Shown in pieces: positions 9,668-19,749 of a stretch of DNA of 37,500 nt. The notes under the pieces were generated by a model. It was not told where the DNA came from and searched no databases. It saw only the letters and a list, made by a program, of their open reading frames with translations. Source of the stretch: Planctomycetaceae bacterium (lineage in GTDB: Bacteria; Planctomycetota; Planctomycetia; Planctomycetales; Planctomycetaceae); NCBI GenBank assembly GCA_015485495.1, contig WFTL01000133.1:1-37500 (forward strand), written 5' to 3'. The position numbers were made by a program, and so were the translations under genes. How positions within the stretch are numbered: position 1 is the stretch's first letter; each line of letters starts with the position of its first letter.

Positions 9668-9696
9668 TTGACGGTTCCCGCGGCAGTCGCTACACA
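9668..9696 (+). promoter_or_regulatory. Weak candidate promoter for the sulfatase
   Basis: TTGACG (9668-9673, 5 of 6 consensus) is followed after 17 bases by TACACA (9691-9696, 3 of 6). It lies in the divergent region about 80 bases before the sulfatase start. The -10 match is poor, so this is only a pointer. Confidence 0.22.
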
Positions 9697-9776
9697 GAAC
9701 AGCACGCCCTGCGCTGAATCCTCTCGCCGGCCCCGTTTTCCGGACGGCAGGCGGGCCCCCTGCCGGAGACACCGTG

Positions 9777-11312
9777 ATGCTGATGAAACGACTGCTGACA
9801 GCCGCCGCCCTGATGGTGCTGGCAGCGGCCGGACGGGCCGGGACGGTTTCCCAGACACCGCCGAACATCGTCCTGATCGTGGCCGATGATCTGGGATATC
9901 GTGAACTCGGATGTTTCGGACAGACGAGAATCCGCACGCCCCGCCTGGATCATCTGGCCGAACAGGGGATGAAGCTTCTTCAGCACTACAGCGGAAACGC
10001 GGTGTGCGCTCCGTCGCGCTGTGTCCTGATGACCGGGAAGCATCCCGGACATGCGTGGGTTCGCAACAATCGATCCACACCGCCGGAAGGCCAGTGGCCC
10101 CTGCCCGACAGCGAAATCACTCTGGCCGAACTGCTGCGGGACAGAGGCTACGTGTGCGGTGCGTTCGGCAAGTGGGGACTGGGAGGCCCTGGTTCCGAAG
10201 GCGTCCCCCTGAACCAGGGATTTCGACGGTTCTTCGGCTATCTGTGCCAGGCCCATGCCCACAGTTACTATCCGGCGTTTCTCAGAGTCGACAACGGACG
10301 GATCGACCTGAACAACAACCCTCCCGTTCCCGGTCACGCCGGACTGCCGCAGAATGCCGATCCGTCCGATCCGAAAAGTTACCGCCGTTTTCAGGGACAG
10401 GATTACGCACCGGACCGCATCAACGAACAGGTGCTGCAGTTCATCCGGGAACATCGAAACGAACCGTTCTTCTGCTACTACCCCAGCGTCATTCCCCATC
10501 TGGCGCTGCATGTTCCCGAAGACGATCTGAAACCGTATCTGGAACTGGGCTGGAACGACCCGCCGTTCACCCGCCGCCGCGGCGGGTACACTCCGCATTT
10601 CACACCGCGGGCCGCTTACGCAGCGATGATCAGCCGGCTGGACCGTTACGTGGGACGCGTTCTGGACCTGCTGGATGAACTGGGGCTGAGCGACAATACG
10701 ATCGTGATTTTCAGCAGCGACAACGGCACCAGTCACGTGAAGGACGAAGTCGATTACGAATTTTTTCGCAGCGTGGGCGAACTGCGAGGCCTGAAAGGAT
10801 CGCTGTACGAAGGAGGAATCCGGGTTCCCACAATCGTGCGCTGGCCCGGACATGTGCCTGGCGGAACCAGCAGCGACTTCGTCAGCGGCTTCGAAGACTG
10901 GCTGCCCACGCTGCTGGACATCGTGGGAGCGGCCGATGCGGTTCCGTCTGCCTGTGACGGCATCAGTCTCCTGCCGACCCTCACGGGACACCACCAGCAG
11001 GCCCGCCCGTTTCTGTACCGGGAATTCACCGGATATGGCGGACAGCAGTCCGTCCGTGCGGGCGACTGGAAAGCCGTGCGTCAGAAGCTGCTCAAAGCCA
11101 CCCGCATCCGCACGGAACTTTACAATCTGGCCGATGATCCATCTGAACAGCACGATGTGTCTTCAGAACACCCCGACATCCTCAGACGGCTGGAAAAGAT
11201 CATGACCCGCGAACACACCCCGTCGGCGGATTTCCCCATCCCGATTCTCGACAGCCCTGCGCAGGCTGCTGTGCCGGCCGGCCGGGCCGGAGGCAGCGTT
11301 GAAGACGGCTGA
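9777..11312 (+). CDS. Secreted type I sulfatase (arylsulfatase family)
   Basis: This 511-residue sulfatase hydrolyses sulfate esters, probably from sulfated polysaccharides, in the periplasm or outside the cell. The N-terminus is a signal peptide (K4-R5 then a Leu/Ala core to about residue 21). The metal-binding V-A-D-D-L-G-Y lies at 35-41. The sulfatase signature C77-A-P-S-R81 carries the cysteine that is converted to formylglycine by a separate maturase. G-K-W-G-L-G and F-S-S-D-N-G-T further on also fit the fold. The start is chosen at ATG 9777 because GGAG (9765-9768) lies 8 bases upstream; a GTG at 9774 and a second ATG at 9783 are alternatives. No maturase gene is present in the window. 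The substrate cannot be predicted. The gene is divergent from the DUF1549/DUF1501 operon. Confidence 0.95.
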   Translation: MLMKRLLTAAALMVLAAAGRAGTVSQTPPNIVLIVADDLGYRELGCFGQTRIRTPRLDHLAEQGMKLLQHYSGNAVCAPSRCVLMTGKHPGHAWVRNNRSTPPEGQWPLPDSEITLAELLRDRGYVCGAFGKWGLGGPGSEGVPLNQGFRRFFGYLCQAHAHSYYPAFLRVDNGRIDLNNNPPVPGHAGLPQNADPSDPKSYRRFQGQDYAPDRINEQVLQFIREHRNEPFFCYYPSVIPHLALHVPEDDLKPYLELGWNDPPFTRRRGGYTPHFTPRAAYAAMISRLDRYVGRVLDLLDELGLSDNTIVIFSSDNGTSHVKDEVDYEFFRSVGELRGLKGSLYEGGIRVPTIVRWPGHVPGGTSSDFVSGFEDWLPTLLDIVGAADAVPSACDGISLLPTLTGHHQQARPFLYREFTGYGGQQSVRAGDWKAVRQKLLKATRIRTELYNLADDPSEQHDVSSEHPDILRRLEKIMTREHTPSADFPIPILDSPAQAAVPAGRAGGSVEDG

Positions 11313-11476
11313 TTTCCGCTGTCCGGTGTCGGCTTCCGACCGGGAATCGGGTGCCGACCGATCCAGGCTTTGTCCCGGCCGCCGGTTCTGGTATTGGTCC
11401 GGTCGCGTCAGGGGCGACTTTTGCCGTCAGGCCGAACAGTTCCCGTTCCCGATTTTCTTCGGACACAGCGTCTTTC

Positions 11477-13152
<1,676 letters not shown>

Positions 13153-13162
<10 letters not shown>

Positions 13163-13184
13163 GCCACCTGCCCGGCCGGCAGGT
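13153..13184 (-). terminator. Intrinsic terminator of the P460-like gene
   Basis: Read on the minus strand, a 7-bp stem (ACCTGCC 13166-13172 paired with GGCAGGT 13178-13184, loop CGGCC) lies 14 bases after the stop of the P460-like gene. Six bases after the hairpin comes a run of seven T (13159-13153), which is the complement of the last two Lys codons of glnS. The spacer is slightly longer than ideal. Confidence 0.5.
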
Positions 13185-13197
13185 CACCGGCCCCCGG

Positions 13198-13809
13198 TTA
13201 TTCGTTGTGTTCTGCCGGGTCGTTGAAGAACACGTAGTCATCCCCTTCTGCACTGCTGTGGCAGGCGATGCACCCGGCCGGTCGTCCGGACAGCAGCATG
13301 CCTCCCTGATCGGCCGGGGCCCGGGCGACAGAACCGTCGGGATTGTATTTGATCCAGTACCAGTCTCCGGCTTCCGGATTGTAGTTTCGCGTACGGTACA
13401 TCACGGTGATGGCAGCCAGTGTCGTTCCGTCGTTTCGGTAGTTCTCCTTCACAATGATGGCGAGGTCCGGCAGATCGGTCGGGTGACCGGCTGCCGTGCG
13501 GTTCAGATACATTTTCAGGAACGCTCCGTGAGGGCTCTGCCCCGAATACGCCTCACCGCTGCGGCCGGGAACGGGAGCCCAGTTGCGGTATTTCTGCGCC
13601 TGCAGGTACGCCCACAACCGCTGTTCAAAGCGTCCCTGATCAGACTGCCGTGACGACGAACCGGAATCGGATGGCATCCGACGCATCGGCCGGCGCCCAC
13701 TGCCCCGGGATCCGGACTGGGCCGATGCATCCGTCACCGACAGCCCCGCCATGGCGACCACCAGAATCATCACTACACGTCGACGACAACAGAAACGCAG
13801 CAGCTTCAT
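13198..13809 (-). CDS. Cytochrome P460-like monoheme protein
   Basis: This 203-residue exported protein has a signal peptide (R-R-R-V-V-M-I-L-V-V-A-M-A core, cleavage near D-A-S-A-Q), an Arg/Ser-rich linker and a C-terminal cytochrome P460-like domain. Features seen are W-A-P-V-P near the domain start, a conserved-type I-V-K121-E-N-Y segment and one heme-binding motif C180-I-A-C183-H184, near the C-terminus as in the family. Cytochromes P460 of ammonia oxidisers carry a lysine-heme cross-link and oxidise hydroxylamine; many relatives lack that activity. K121, 59 residues before the heme cysteine, is a candidate for such a lysine, but this is inference. The ATG at 13809 is chosen because it begins the signal peptide; the longer frame to 14178 has no such character. 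The gene is divergent from the His-rich peptide gene and convergent with glnS. Confidence 0.8.
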   Translation of the reverse strand: MKLLRFCCRRRVVMILVVAMAGLSVTDASAQSGSRGSGRRPMRRMPSDSGSSSRQSDQGRFEQRLWAYLQAQKYRNWAPVPGRSGEAYSGQSPHGAFLKMYLNRTAAGHPTDLPDLAIIVKENYRNDGTTLAAITVMYRTRNYNPEAGDWYWIKYNPDGSVARAPADQGGMLLSGRPAGCIACHSSAEGDDYVFFNDPAEHNE

Positions 13810-14192
13810 GGGACTTCCCCTGCGGACATTCAGAATCCCTGAGGGCACCGACGCAGCACGAAGTGCCGATCGAGACCGCTCCGACACAGGATGTGACGGG
13901 AATCGGCAGGTGCTGTTTACGGATATCTTCTCATTCGACCGCCGTTCTCCTGCCCGCAGACGGCTCCGTGTGAACCGCCTCACATACACGGTCCCTGCTG
14001 CGCCGCACTCCGGGACGAACGTGTCTGCGGACTGCAGATCCAGGCCGCAACAATGGCTCCCCCGTCGCGCCCCGGGGAAACCAGGAGACACGCACACACT
14101 TTTTTCGAGGATTCTGTAACAGCGCGTCTGCAGGGCCGTTCCTGAAGGTGTCGCACGGCAACCTTCAACCTTTCGCACCTGGAGACACGATC
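13810..14192. other. Divergent intergenic region (383 nt)
   Basis: The stretch lies between the starts of the P460-like gene (minus) and the His-rich peptide gene (plus), so it must hold at least one promoter for each. I see no convincing sigma70 pair. A run of six T lies at 14100-14105. A weak 6-bp inverted repeat (GAAGGT / ACCTTC) sits about 20-50 bases before the His-rich start and may form a leader hairpin. Frames through the region look non-coding. Confidence 0.5.
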
Positions 14193-14477
14193 ATGAAAAC
14201 GCTCGCCACCATCACTCTGACAGCCCTGATTCTGCTGGGCACGGGCCTGAATTCTGCCGAAGCCGGCCGTCGCCACGGAGGCCATCACGGGGGACACCGC
14301 GGCCGGGGCGGCCATCACGGCTGGAGTCAAAGCCGTCATCACGGCTGGGGCCATTACCAGCGACACCATTTCAATTACTACGGGTACAACGGCTATTACC
14401 CCGGTTATCACCACGCGGGCCATCATGATGTCCATGTCCCGATTCATCACGGCGGCCACGTCCATGGATGGTGGTGA
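14193..14477 (+). CDS. Small secreted His/Gly-rich protein
   Basis: The 94-residue precursor has a clear signal peptide (M-K-T-L then a Leu/Thr/Ala core, cleavage near S-A-E-A at about residue 24). The mature part of about 70 residues contains about 20 histidines, many in H-H pairs, with many Gly, Tyr and Trp residues and no cysteine. A 12-base unit (CATCACGGCTGG) occurs twice, at 14313-14324 and 14337-14348, giving H-H-G-W repeats, so the gene probably grew by short duplication. Such composition suggests binding of transition metals or heme outside the cytoplasm, but no family function is known to me. GGAG at 14181-14184 lies 8 bases before the ATG, a strong site compared with its neighbours and a reason to choose this start over 14148. 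A hairpin at 14506-14542 probably ends its transcript. Confidence 0.8.
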   Translation: MKTLATITLTALILLGTGLNSAEAGRRHGGHHGGHRGRGGHHGWSQSRHHGWGHYQRHHFNYYGYNGYYPGYHHAGHHDVHVPIHHGGHVHGWW

Positions 14478-14505
14478 TCCGGCTTCTTTCTGAATCTGCA
14501 TCGAG

Positions 14506-14542
14506 CGGCGTCCCTGACCGGAATATTCCGTCAGGGACGCCG
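14506..14542. terminator. Bidirectional hairpin at convergent gene ends
   Basis: A perfect 13-bp stem (CGGCGTCCCTGAC 14506-14518 with GTCAGGGACGCCG 14530-14542) encloses an 11-base loop that contains the self-complementary GGAATATTCC. It sits between the convergent His-rich and glycosyltransferase genes. No T-run follows on either strand, so it may stall polymerase or protect 3' ends, and need not be a classical intrinsic terminator. The right arm includes the stop codon and last three codons of the glycosyltransferase gene. Confidence 0.65.
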
Positions 14543-15835
14543 TCCCACGTTCTGCGGCAGGGCCTGCAGACGTTCTGAAATGATCGGACCGGTCCGGTCC
14601 ATTCCGAAAGCCGTTACAGCGGCGTTTCTCAGAGCGTCGCCACTGACCTGACCGAGCTGTCGAATGGCGTCTGACAGAGCACGGTCCAGAGCCTCTTCCG
14701 ATGTCGGATCGTACAGCCATCCCTGGCCCAGTTCGGCAATCCGTTCCGGAAAAGCTCCGTGCCGCGGCAGAAGCGAAGGCACCCCGGCAAGAGCCGCTTC
14801 CAGAACGAACAGTCCTTTGGGTTCCCGATAACGTTCGGGAACGCACAGCAGATCCAGACTGGCCAGAAACGCGAATTTTTCCTGACGCGTTTCCGGACTT
14901 CCCATCCAGCACAGCCGATCGAAACCGACATCGTTCTGCACGTTCTGCAGATGATCGAGAAACCAGCGGCGGTGCCGTTCGGGCAGGTACCCGGCGATTC
15001 GAAAGTCGACTTCGTGATGCCGTGGCACTGTGCGAGCCGCCAGGTTCAGGAACCGATCGGCCCCCTTTTCCGGACACACGCGGGCGAAGTACCCCACGAC
15101 ACGTCGGCGTTCCCCGTCTGAACGCCGCTCCGGTACGGGAGAAGGAATGCCGGTATCGAGACTCAGCGGAATGATGTCGAAGCGATCGCGGTCCAGTCCG
15201 ATGTTCGATGCCAGTTCATCGGCATACCAGTGACTGTGTGCCCACAGCCGATCGAAGTGCCGGCAGTTGTCCCGCACAAGATCCACGGCTGTCCTGCGCC
15301 ATCGTTCCGGCAAAGCGTCCAGAAAGATATCGTCCCCCTGCAGCAGACACACGATCGGCCCGTTCCAGACGTGTTTCAGAGTCGGCACGATTCCGGAAAC
15401 GAGCGCGTTGCTGAAGATCACCACATCCGGCTGCAGATCTGCAGTCAGATAGGAGACGAGCTGTTCGATGTCCCGTCGCTGCGGTCCGCGGGGGCCCTGC
15501 AGCATGTCGACGGTCAGCCAGCCGAGCTGAGCCGCATCGGTGGCGCTGCTGCGGCGTGTGAGACGTTTCAGAAGCTGTGGATGATCCAGCCAGGATTTCA
15601 GAAAACGCGGCAGCCGCGACCACCCGGGAAGGACCGAATCGAGATACACGTTGACAGCCCCCAGAAACACCTGAGGACCGCTCACATCTGTTTCATCAAC
15701 CCGAATCGGTGTGTACATAGGAATGAGGGCCACGTCGTTGCCGGCCTGCATGAGCGCACGGGCCAGGGTGTTGTCCTGCATGCAGGATCCGCAGAACATG
15801 CTGGCGCTGCCGGCGGTGATGATGGCGACCTTCAT
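14531..15835 (-). CDS. Glycosyltransferase family 4 protein
   Basis: This 434-residue cytosolic or membrane-associated glycosyltransferase has the GT-B fold of family 4. The N-terminal acceptor domain begins M-K-V-A-I-I-T-A-G-S-A-S-M-F-C-G-S-C, a Cys-containing variant of the usual Gly-rich loop that I associate with a planctomycete and proteobacterial subgroup. The C-terminal donor domain starts near V-V-G-Y-F-A-R-V-C-P-E-K-G (about 248-260) and has the E-x7-E type element R-E-P-K-G-L-F-V-L-E at about residue 335-345. It transfers a sugar from a nucleotide donor to an unknown acceptor. No other polysaccharide genes flank it, so it may act on a lipid, protein or small molecule. Its last codons and stop lie in a strong hairpin. 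No Shine-Dalgarno site is visible at the ATG. Confidence 0.9.
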   Translation of the reverse strand: MKVAIITAGSASMFCGSCMQDNTLARALMQAGNDVALIPMYTPIRVDETDVSGPQVFLGAVNVYLDSVLPGWSRLPRFLKSWLDHPQLLKRLTRRSSATDAAQLGWLTVDMLQGPRGPQRRDIEQLVSYLTADLQPDVVIFSNALVSGIVPTLKHVWNGPIVCLLQGDDIFLDALPERWRRTAVDLVRDNCRHFDRLWAHSHWYADELASNIGLDRDRFDIIPLSLDTGIPSPVPERRSDGERRRVVGYFARVCPEKGADRFLNLAARTVPRHHEVDFRIAGYLPERHRRWFLDHLQNVQNDVGFDRLCWMGSPETRQEKFAFLASLDLLCVPERYREPKGLFVLEAALAGVPSLLPRHGAFPERIAELGQGWLYDPTSEEALDRALSDAIRQLGQVSGDALRNAAVTAFGMDRTGPIISERLQALPQNVGRRP

Positions 15836-15994
15836 TCGACCGCATTGTGCCAGGAGCAGCCGCCAATTGCCATCTGCCTGCGACTCACGTGGTTTCCCTG
15901 CCCCTGTCGGAATCTGCCGGCCTGCGGGTATTCTGGCAGATTCCCGGAACGTGCTGTGACAGCCAGTTCAGATGCAGAACGGGACTTCTTTACG

Positions 15995-16006
15995 CCGATA
16001 TATCGG
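15995..16006. promoter_or_regulatory. 12-bp perfect palindrome, possible operator
   Basis: CCGATATATCGG lies in the 245-base divergent region between the glycosyltransferase and the pentaheme cytochrome, about 75 bases before the cytochrome start. A symmetric AT-centred site at this position could bind a dimeric regulator; no second copy was noticed nearby. Confidence 0.3.
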
Positions 16007-16080
16007 GCATATTCCGCAGATTTTGCGCAGACCGCTGGATTGCGCGCACCGCGATGGATCCCATCTGAAGCAGCAAAAAC

Positions 16081-17979
16081 GTGTGGACGAAACACCCATT
16101 CCGAGTGTGGCTCGAACGGGAACCACAGTTCGGCCGTTTTATCGTGGCCGGGATGGCCCTGGCCGTGTGCGCTCTGTCGGGAACTTTGGCAGCGGCAGAA
16201 TCTGCCGATCCGGATCCCGACGACCCGCGGACTCTTTACGAACAGGCCATCGATCAGGTGCATGCGGATGTGTTCCGGGACAACTGTTTCCCGTCAGCCC
16301 GGCAGTGCGCTGCCTGTCATCCGCGGCATTTCCGGGAATGGTCCGTGTCATCGCACGCCTACGCTCAGCTCAGTCCGGTGTTCCATGCCATGGCGAACCG
16401 TCTGAACACGCTGACTTCCGGCACCCTGGGAGACTTCTGCATCCGCTGTCACACTCCGGTGGGAATGGCGCTGAACGAACCGGTCAGCACGAGCAATCTG
16501 AACCGTCATCCGGTGTCGCGCGAAGGCGTGACCTGCGTGGTCTGTCACCGCATCAATCAGGCATGGGGAAAAGGAGCCGGGCGCGTGGCGCTGGTTCCCG
16601 GCGATCTGCATCAGCCGGTGTACGGTCCGCGCGGCAGCGCCGTGCTGCGGCAGATTCTGGCAGATCCGGACCGCTACGGTGTTCTGAAAACCAGAAAGGA
16701 GCCTCAGGTCCGGGGACGCGATATCCATGGAGCATCTTACCGATTCTTTCAGCTCATCCGACCCGGATTCTGCGCGGTGTGCCACGATGTGTTCGCACCG
16801 GATGGTTTTCGTCTGGAAGACGCCTTTTCGGAATACAAGCAGTCGCCGGCGGCCCGCATCCACGGCCACACCTGCCAGGACTGTCATATGGGGATTTCTC
16901 CGGGCGAACCGAATGGTTACTCGTGCGGTCCGGCGGCCGTCATCGGCAATGTGACGACTCCCCCGAGGCGCCATGCCAATCACATGGTTGTGGGCCCGGA
17001 CTATTCGATCGTTCACCGGGGCCTGTTCCCGCACCATCGCACGGCGATCCGTGAAGAAGGAACGGTCGATCTGATCGATCAGGCCACCGATGGGGAGTTC
17101 CACGAAACCGGGCTGGCCACCATGCGGGAATGGCTGCTGTTCGACGATGCCGGCGGCTGGGGAACGGATGCATTCGAAAGCACGGTGAGTCCGGACCGGT
17201 GGTTTCCGTCGCCCTGGAACAGTCCGCAGCGGCGCCGGGCGGCCCGCCGGATTCTGGAGGAACAGGGCCGGCTGCTCGCCGAAGCAGCCGATGCCCGGCT
17301 GCGGCTGCTGAAGGCAGGGTATCGGCTCGGACCGATTCGGGTGCGGCGCTGCGATTCCGATCGCATCGACTTCGAAACCGAACTGTCGAACGGAACGACC
17401 GGTCATTCCGTTCCCACAGGATTCGACGCGGAGCGTGTCGTCTTTCTGAGAGTGCATGTGTGGGCACCAGACGGCCGGCTCGTGTTTCAGTCCGGAGACC
17501 TGGATCCCAACGGAGATCTCCGGGACAGCCATTCCCGCTATGTTCACAACGGCCTGCTGCCGCTCGACCGGCAGCTCGTCTCCCTGCAGTCGCGCTTCGT
17601 TACCCGGAATCTGCGGGGAGGCGAACGCGAGCAGGTGCTCAACGTGCCGTTCTCGCTGGATCCGCTGCCGTACGTGCGCCCGTCCACACGCCCCTTCACG
17701 GTGCTCGGTCGGCCGATCGGTGCCAGAAAACACAAACAGAACATCGAACCAGGCGGCAAGATCTCAGCCGTGTACTCGCTGCGGGGACGCCAGGTCCCCT
17801 GCCCGGGCCCCTACACAATCCAGGTGCAGCTCATCGCCGGAATGGTCCCTGTAAATCTCATTCATGAAATCTCTTCTGCCGGATTCGATTACGGGATGAA
17901 CGCCCGTCAGGTGGCTCAGCGCATTGTCGCCGGTCACCTGATTGTTCATGAACGAACGGCCGTGGTCACGGTTCGGTAA
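16081..17979 (+). CDS. Exported five-heme c-type cytochrome
   Basis: This 632-residue exported protein has five CxxCH motifs, starting at Cys 76, 120, 152, 231 and 265, all in the N-terminal half, so it should carry five c-type hemes. Its arrangement resembles the cytochrome c554-type multiheme group. After a His-rich segment (H-A-N-H-M then F-P-H-H-R, about 300-325) that may supply distal ligands, the C-terminal half lacks heme motifs and is beta-rich (G-H-S-V-P-T-G-F-D at about 441-449). That half resembles the C-terminal extension found in many multiheme cytochromes. The signal peptide is at about 18-39 (F-I-V-A-G-M-A-L-A-V-C). The start is GTG at 16081: a stop lies 15 bases upstream in frame, and the next Met is already inside the hydrophobic core. 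A beta-barrel gene follows 67 bases later. Electron transfer is certain in class, but partners are unknown. Confidence 0.85.
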   Translation: MWTKHPFRVWLEREPQFGRFIVAGMALAVCALSGTLAAAESADPDPDDPRTLYEQAIDQVHADVFRDNCFPSARQCAACHPRHFREWSVSSHAYAQLSPVFHAMANRLNTLTSGTLGDFCIRCHTPVGMALNEPVSTSNLNRHPVSREGVTCVVCHRINQAWGKGAGRVALVPGDLHQPVYGPRGSAVLRQILADPDRYGVLKTRKEPQVRGRDIHGASYRFFQLIRPGFCAVCHDVFAPDGFRLEDAFSEYKQSPAARIHGHTCQDCHMGISPGEPNGYSCGPAAVIGNVTTPPRRHANHMVVGPDYSIVHRGLFPHHRTAIREEGTVDLIDQATDGEFHETGLATMREWLLFDDAGGWGTDAFESTVSPDRWFPSPWNSPQRRRAARRILEEQGRLLAEAADARLRLLKAGYRLGPIRVRRCDSDRIDFETELSNGTTGHSVPTGFDAERVVFLRVHVWAPDGRLVFQSGDLDPNGDLRDSHSRYVHNGLLPLDRQLVSLQSRFVTRNLRGGEREQVLNVPFSLDPLPYVRPSTRPFTVLGRPIGARKHKQNIEPGGKISAVYSLRGRQVPCPGPYTIQVQLIAGMVPVNLIHEISSAGFDYGMNARQVAQRIVAGHLIVHERTAVVTVR

Positions 17980-18046
17980 CAGACCAGACCTGTTGACAGC
18001 CGGTCTGCCGAACGGCGGCAGCAGGAACATCAGAAATTGTCGTCCG

Positions 18047-19741
18047 ATGAAACCCGTTTCCCGGCATCACGGCATTGTCCGGACCGTTCTGCTGCCGGTC
18101 CTGATCCTGATCGTCGCATCAGGATCAGGACCGGCCGACAGGACGGAGCGCGCTGCCGCGGTGGTGTCGTACGAACCGGTTCCGACGGAAGGTTCGGTCG
18201 AAACCCCGCCTGTTCCGGAAGGCGATGCCCGGCCCGGCGTGGCCACGTATGGTGAATCTTTCGGCAACCCGTTCGCTCCGGCTGTCGTCTACGACCCGAA
18301 CGTCCCTCAGCCCGAACCGCCACCGATCGGTCAGTTTCTGGAACACCTTCCGGAGCTGCTTTCGAAGCCGGCGGAACCGGCCGCCGAAATCGCTTCCCAC
18401 ATCCTACACGCGGAACACGACCGCGTGACGACCTCGCTGAGCAGTCAGCCCCTGGGCATGCGGCCGATTCCCGGCCGCCCTCGCCTGCTGGTAGAAACGG
18501 GCGAACGGTTTCTGGCCCCCGGGTTTCTGAAACAGGGGATCCGTCTGCCGACGGGAGCCATCTGGCGTCCGTCGCTGTGGGTTTTCGGCACACTGAGAAC
18601 GGGCGTCAGTTATTTCGACAGCGGTGCTCCGGGGCATGTTTCCGAATGGGCCAATCGTCTGGACCTGTTCTCCCAGCTCAACCTGACCGGAACCGAACGA
18701 CTGGTTCTGGGGCTGCGCCCGCTGGATGAGCAGGCCGGTGCGGTGCGGCGATTCACCGGTTACGATTTCGATCGTGGACGACCGCTGGATGCCTGGAACG
18801 ACGGCGTCCAGACACTGTTTTTCGAAGGGGATTTCGGCGAAATCTTTCCCCGCCTGGACCCCGACGACAGGCGGGCTCTGGACTGGGGATTTTCTGTGGG
18901 TCGGCAGCCGATGCTGTTTCAGCAGGGGCTGCTGCTGAATGAAGACCGCATCGACGCCGTGACGGTCACCCGCAACACGCTTCAGGGACACGGCCATCTC
19001 AACGTGCGGGTCACCGCCGTGTGGGCCTGGAATGACATCAATCGGATGACTCCCGCCGGCCTCGCTCTGCCGGATGGCCGTGCCCGCCTGATCGGTCTGT
19101 TCACGGAAAGCGATGTCCGCGGCAGTACGATCAATGCGGACATCGCCTGGGTGTGGTCGGATCGCCGCACGGACGATCTTCTGGTGACGGGTCTGAGTGC
19201 CATTCAGCGGATCTCGGGATACCGGAACATCTACAATTCTTCCGTGCATTTCCTGGCCTCTTTTCCCACCACGGCGGAAACTCCACTTGCCGGTCAGGGA
19301 GAACTGCTGTTCAGCCAGTTTTCCTGGACGCCCCATCACACGCACGACCTGGTGTATCTGAATGCCTTCTGGGCCATCGATCAGTTCACGTCGGCTTCCC
19401 GCGGACCGCTCGCCGGCGGCCCGCTGGGGCAGACGGGCATTCTGTTCACAGCCCCCGGACTGGGCCGTTATGCGGCTCCGCTGAACAGCCAGGCGACGAA
19501 TGTGGTCGGAGCCAGTCTGGGATACCAGATGTTCTTCGACGACACGCGGCAGCAGCTCATTCTGGAAGTGGGCGGCCGGCAGGACACGGACAGCACGGAC
19601 CAGGCCGCTGCGGCAGCGGGATTCCGCTGGCAAAAGAAGCTCAGTCAGCACTGGCTGATCGTCGTCGACGGATTCGTGTCGAAGCGGGAAGGCCGCGGCG
19701 TCGGGCAGGGTGGCCGAGTGGAATTCCAGATGAAGTTCTGA
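18047..19741 (+). CDS. Outer-membrane beta-barrel (porin-like) protein
   Basis: The 564-residue product has an N-terminal signal peptide (I-V-R-T-V-L-L-P-V-L-I-L-I-V-A-S-G). A Pro-rich linker follows at about 50-110 (N-V-P-Q-P-E-P-P-P-I-G). The rest, about 430 residues, consists of alternating amphipathic strands and polar turns that end in Phe (E-F-Q-M-K-F), the usual signature of an outer-membrane beta-barrel inserted by the Bam machinery. I do not recognise a named family. The frame is open from 17942, overlapping the cytochrome gene, but ATG 18047 is chosen because the signal peptide follows it directly. It lies 67 bases after the cytochrome gene on the same strand, so cotranscription is likely. 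A conduit for electrons or a channel for the cytochrome's substrate is a plausible inferred role. It converges on the phosphohexomutase gene with an 8-base gap. Confidence 0.78.
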   Translation: MKPVSRHHGIVRTVLLPVLILIVASGSGPADRTERAAAVVSYEPVPTEGSVETPPVPEGDARPGVATYGESFGNPFAPAVVYDPNVPQPEPPPIGQFLEHLPELLSKPAEPAAEIASHILHAEHDRVTTSLSSQPLGMRPIPGRPRLLVETGERFLAPGFLKQGIRLPTGAIWRPSLWVFGTLRTGVSYFDSGAPGHVSEWANRLDLFSQLNLTGTERLVLGLRPLDEQAGAVRRFTGYDFDRGRPLDAWNDGVQTLFFEGDFGEIFPRLDPDDRRALDWGFSVGRQPMLFQQGLLLNEDRIDAVTVTRNTLQGHGHLNVRVTAVWAWNDINRMTPAGLALPDGRARLIGLFTESDVRGSTINADIAWVWSDRRTDDLLVTGLSAIQRISGYRNIYNSSVHFLASFPTTAETPLAGQGELLFSQFSWTPHHTHDLVYLNAFWAIDQFTSASRGPLAGGPLGQTGILFTAPGLGRYAAPLNSQATNVVGASLGYQMFFDDTRQQLILEVGGRQDTDSTDQAAAAAGFRWQKKLSQHWLIVVDGFVSKREGRGVGQGGRVEFQMKF

Positions 19742-19749
19742 TGCCGGCC

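Noticed and set aside
8149-9717. 522-residue plus-strand open frame
   Set aside because: Antisense to the DUF1549/DUF1553 gene; Arg/His/Gln-rich without any domain.
11313-11476. N-terminal extension of glnS to an ATG at 11351
   Set aside because: The added residues are low-complexity, and ATG 11477 gives the normal GlnRS start and length.
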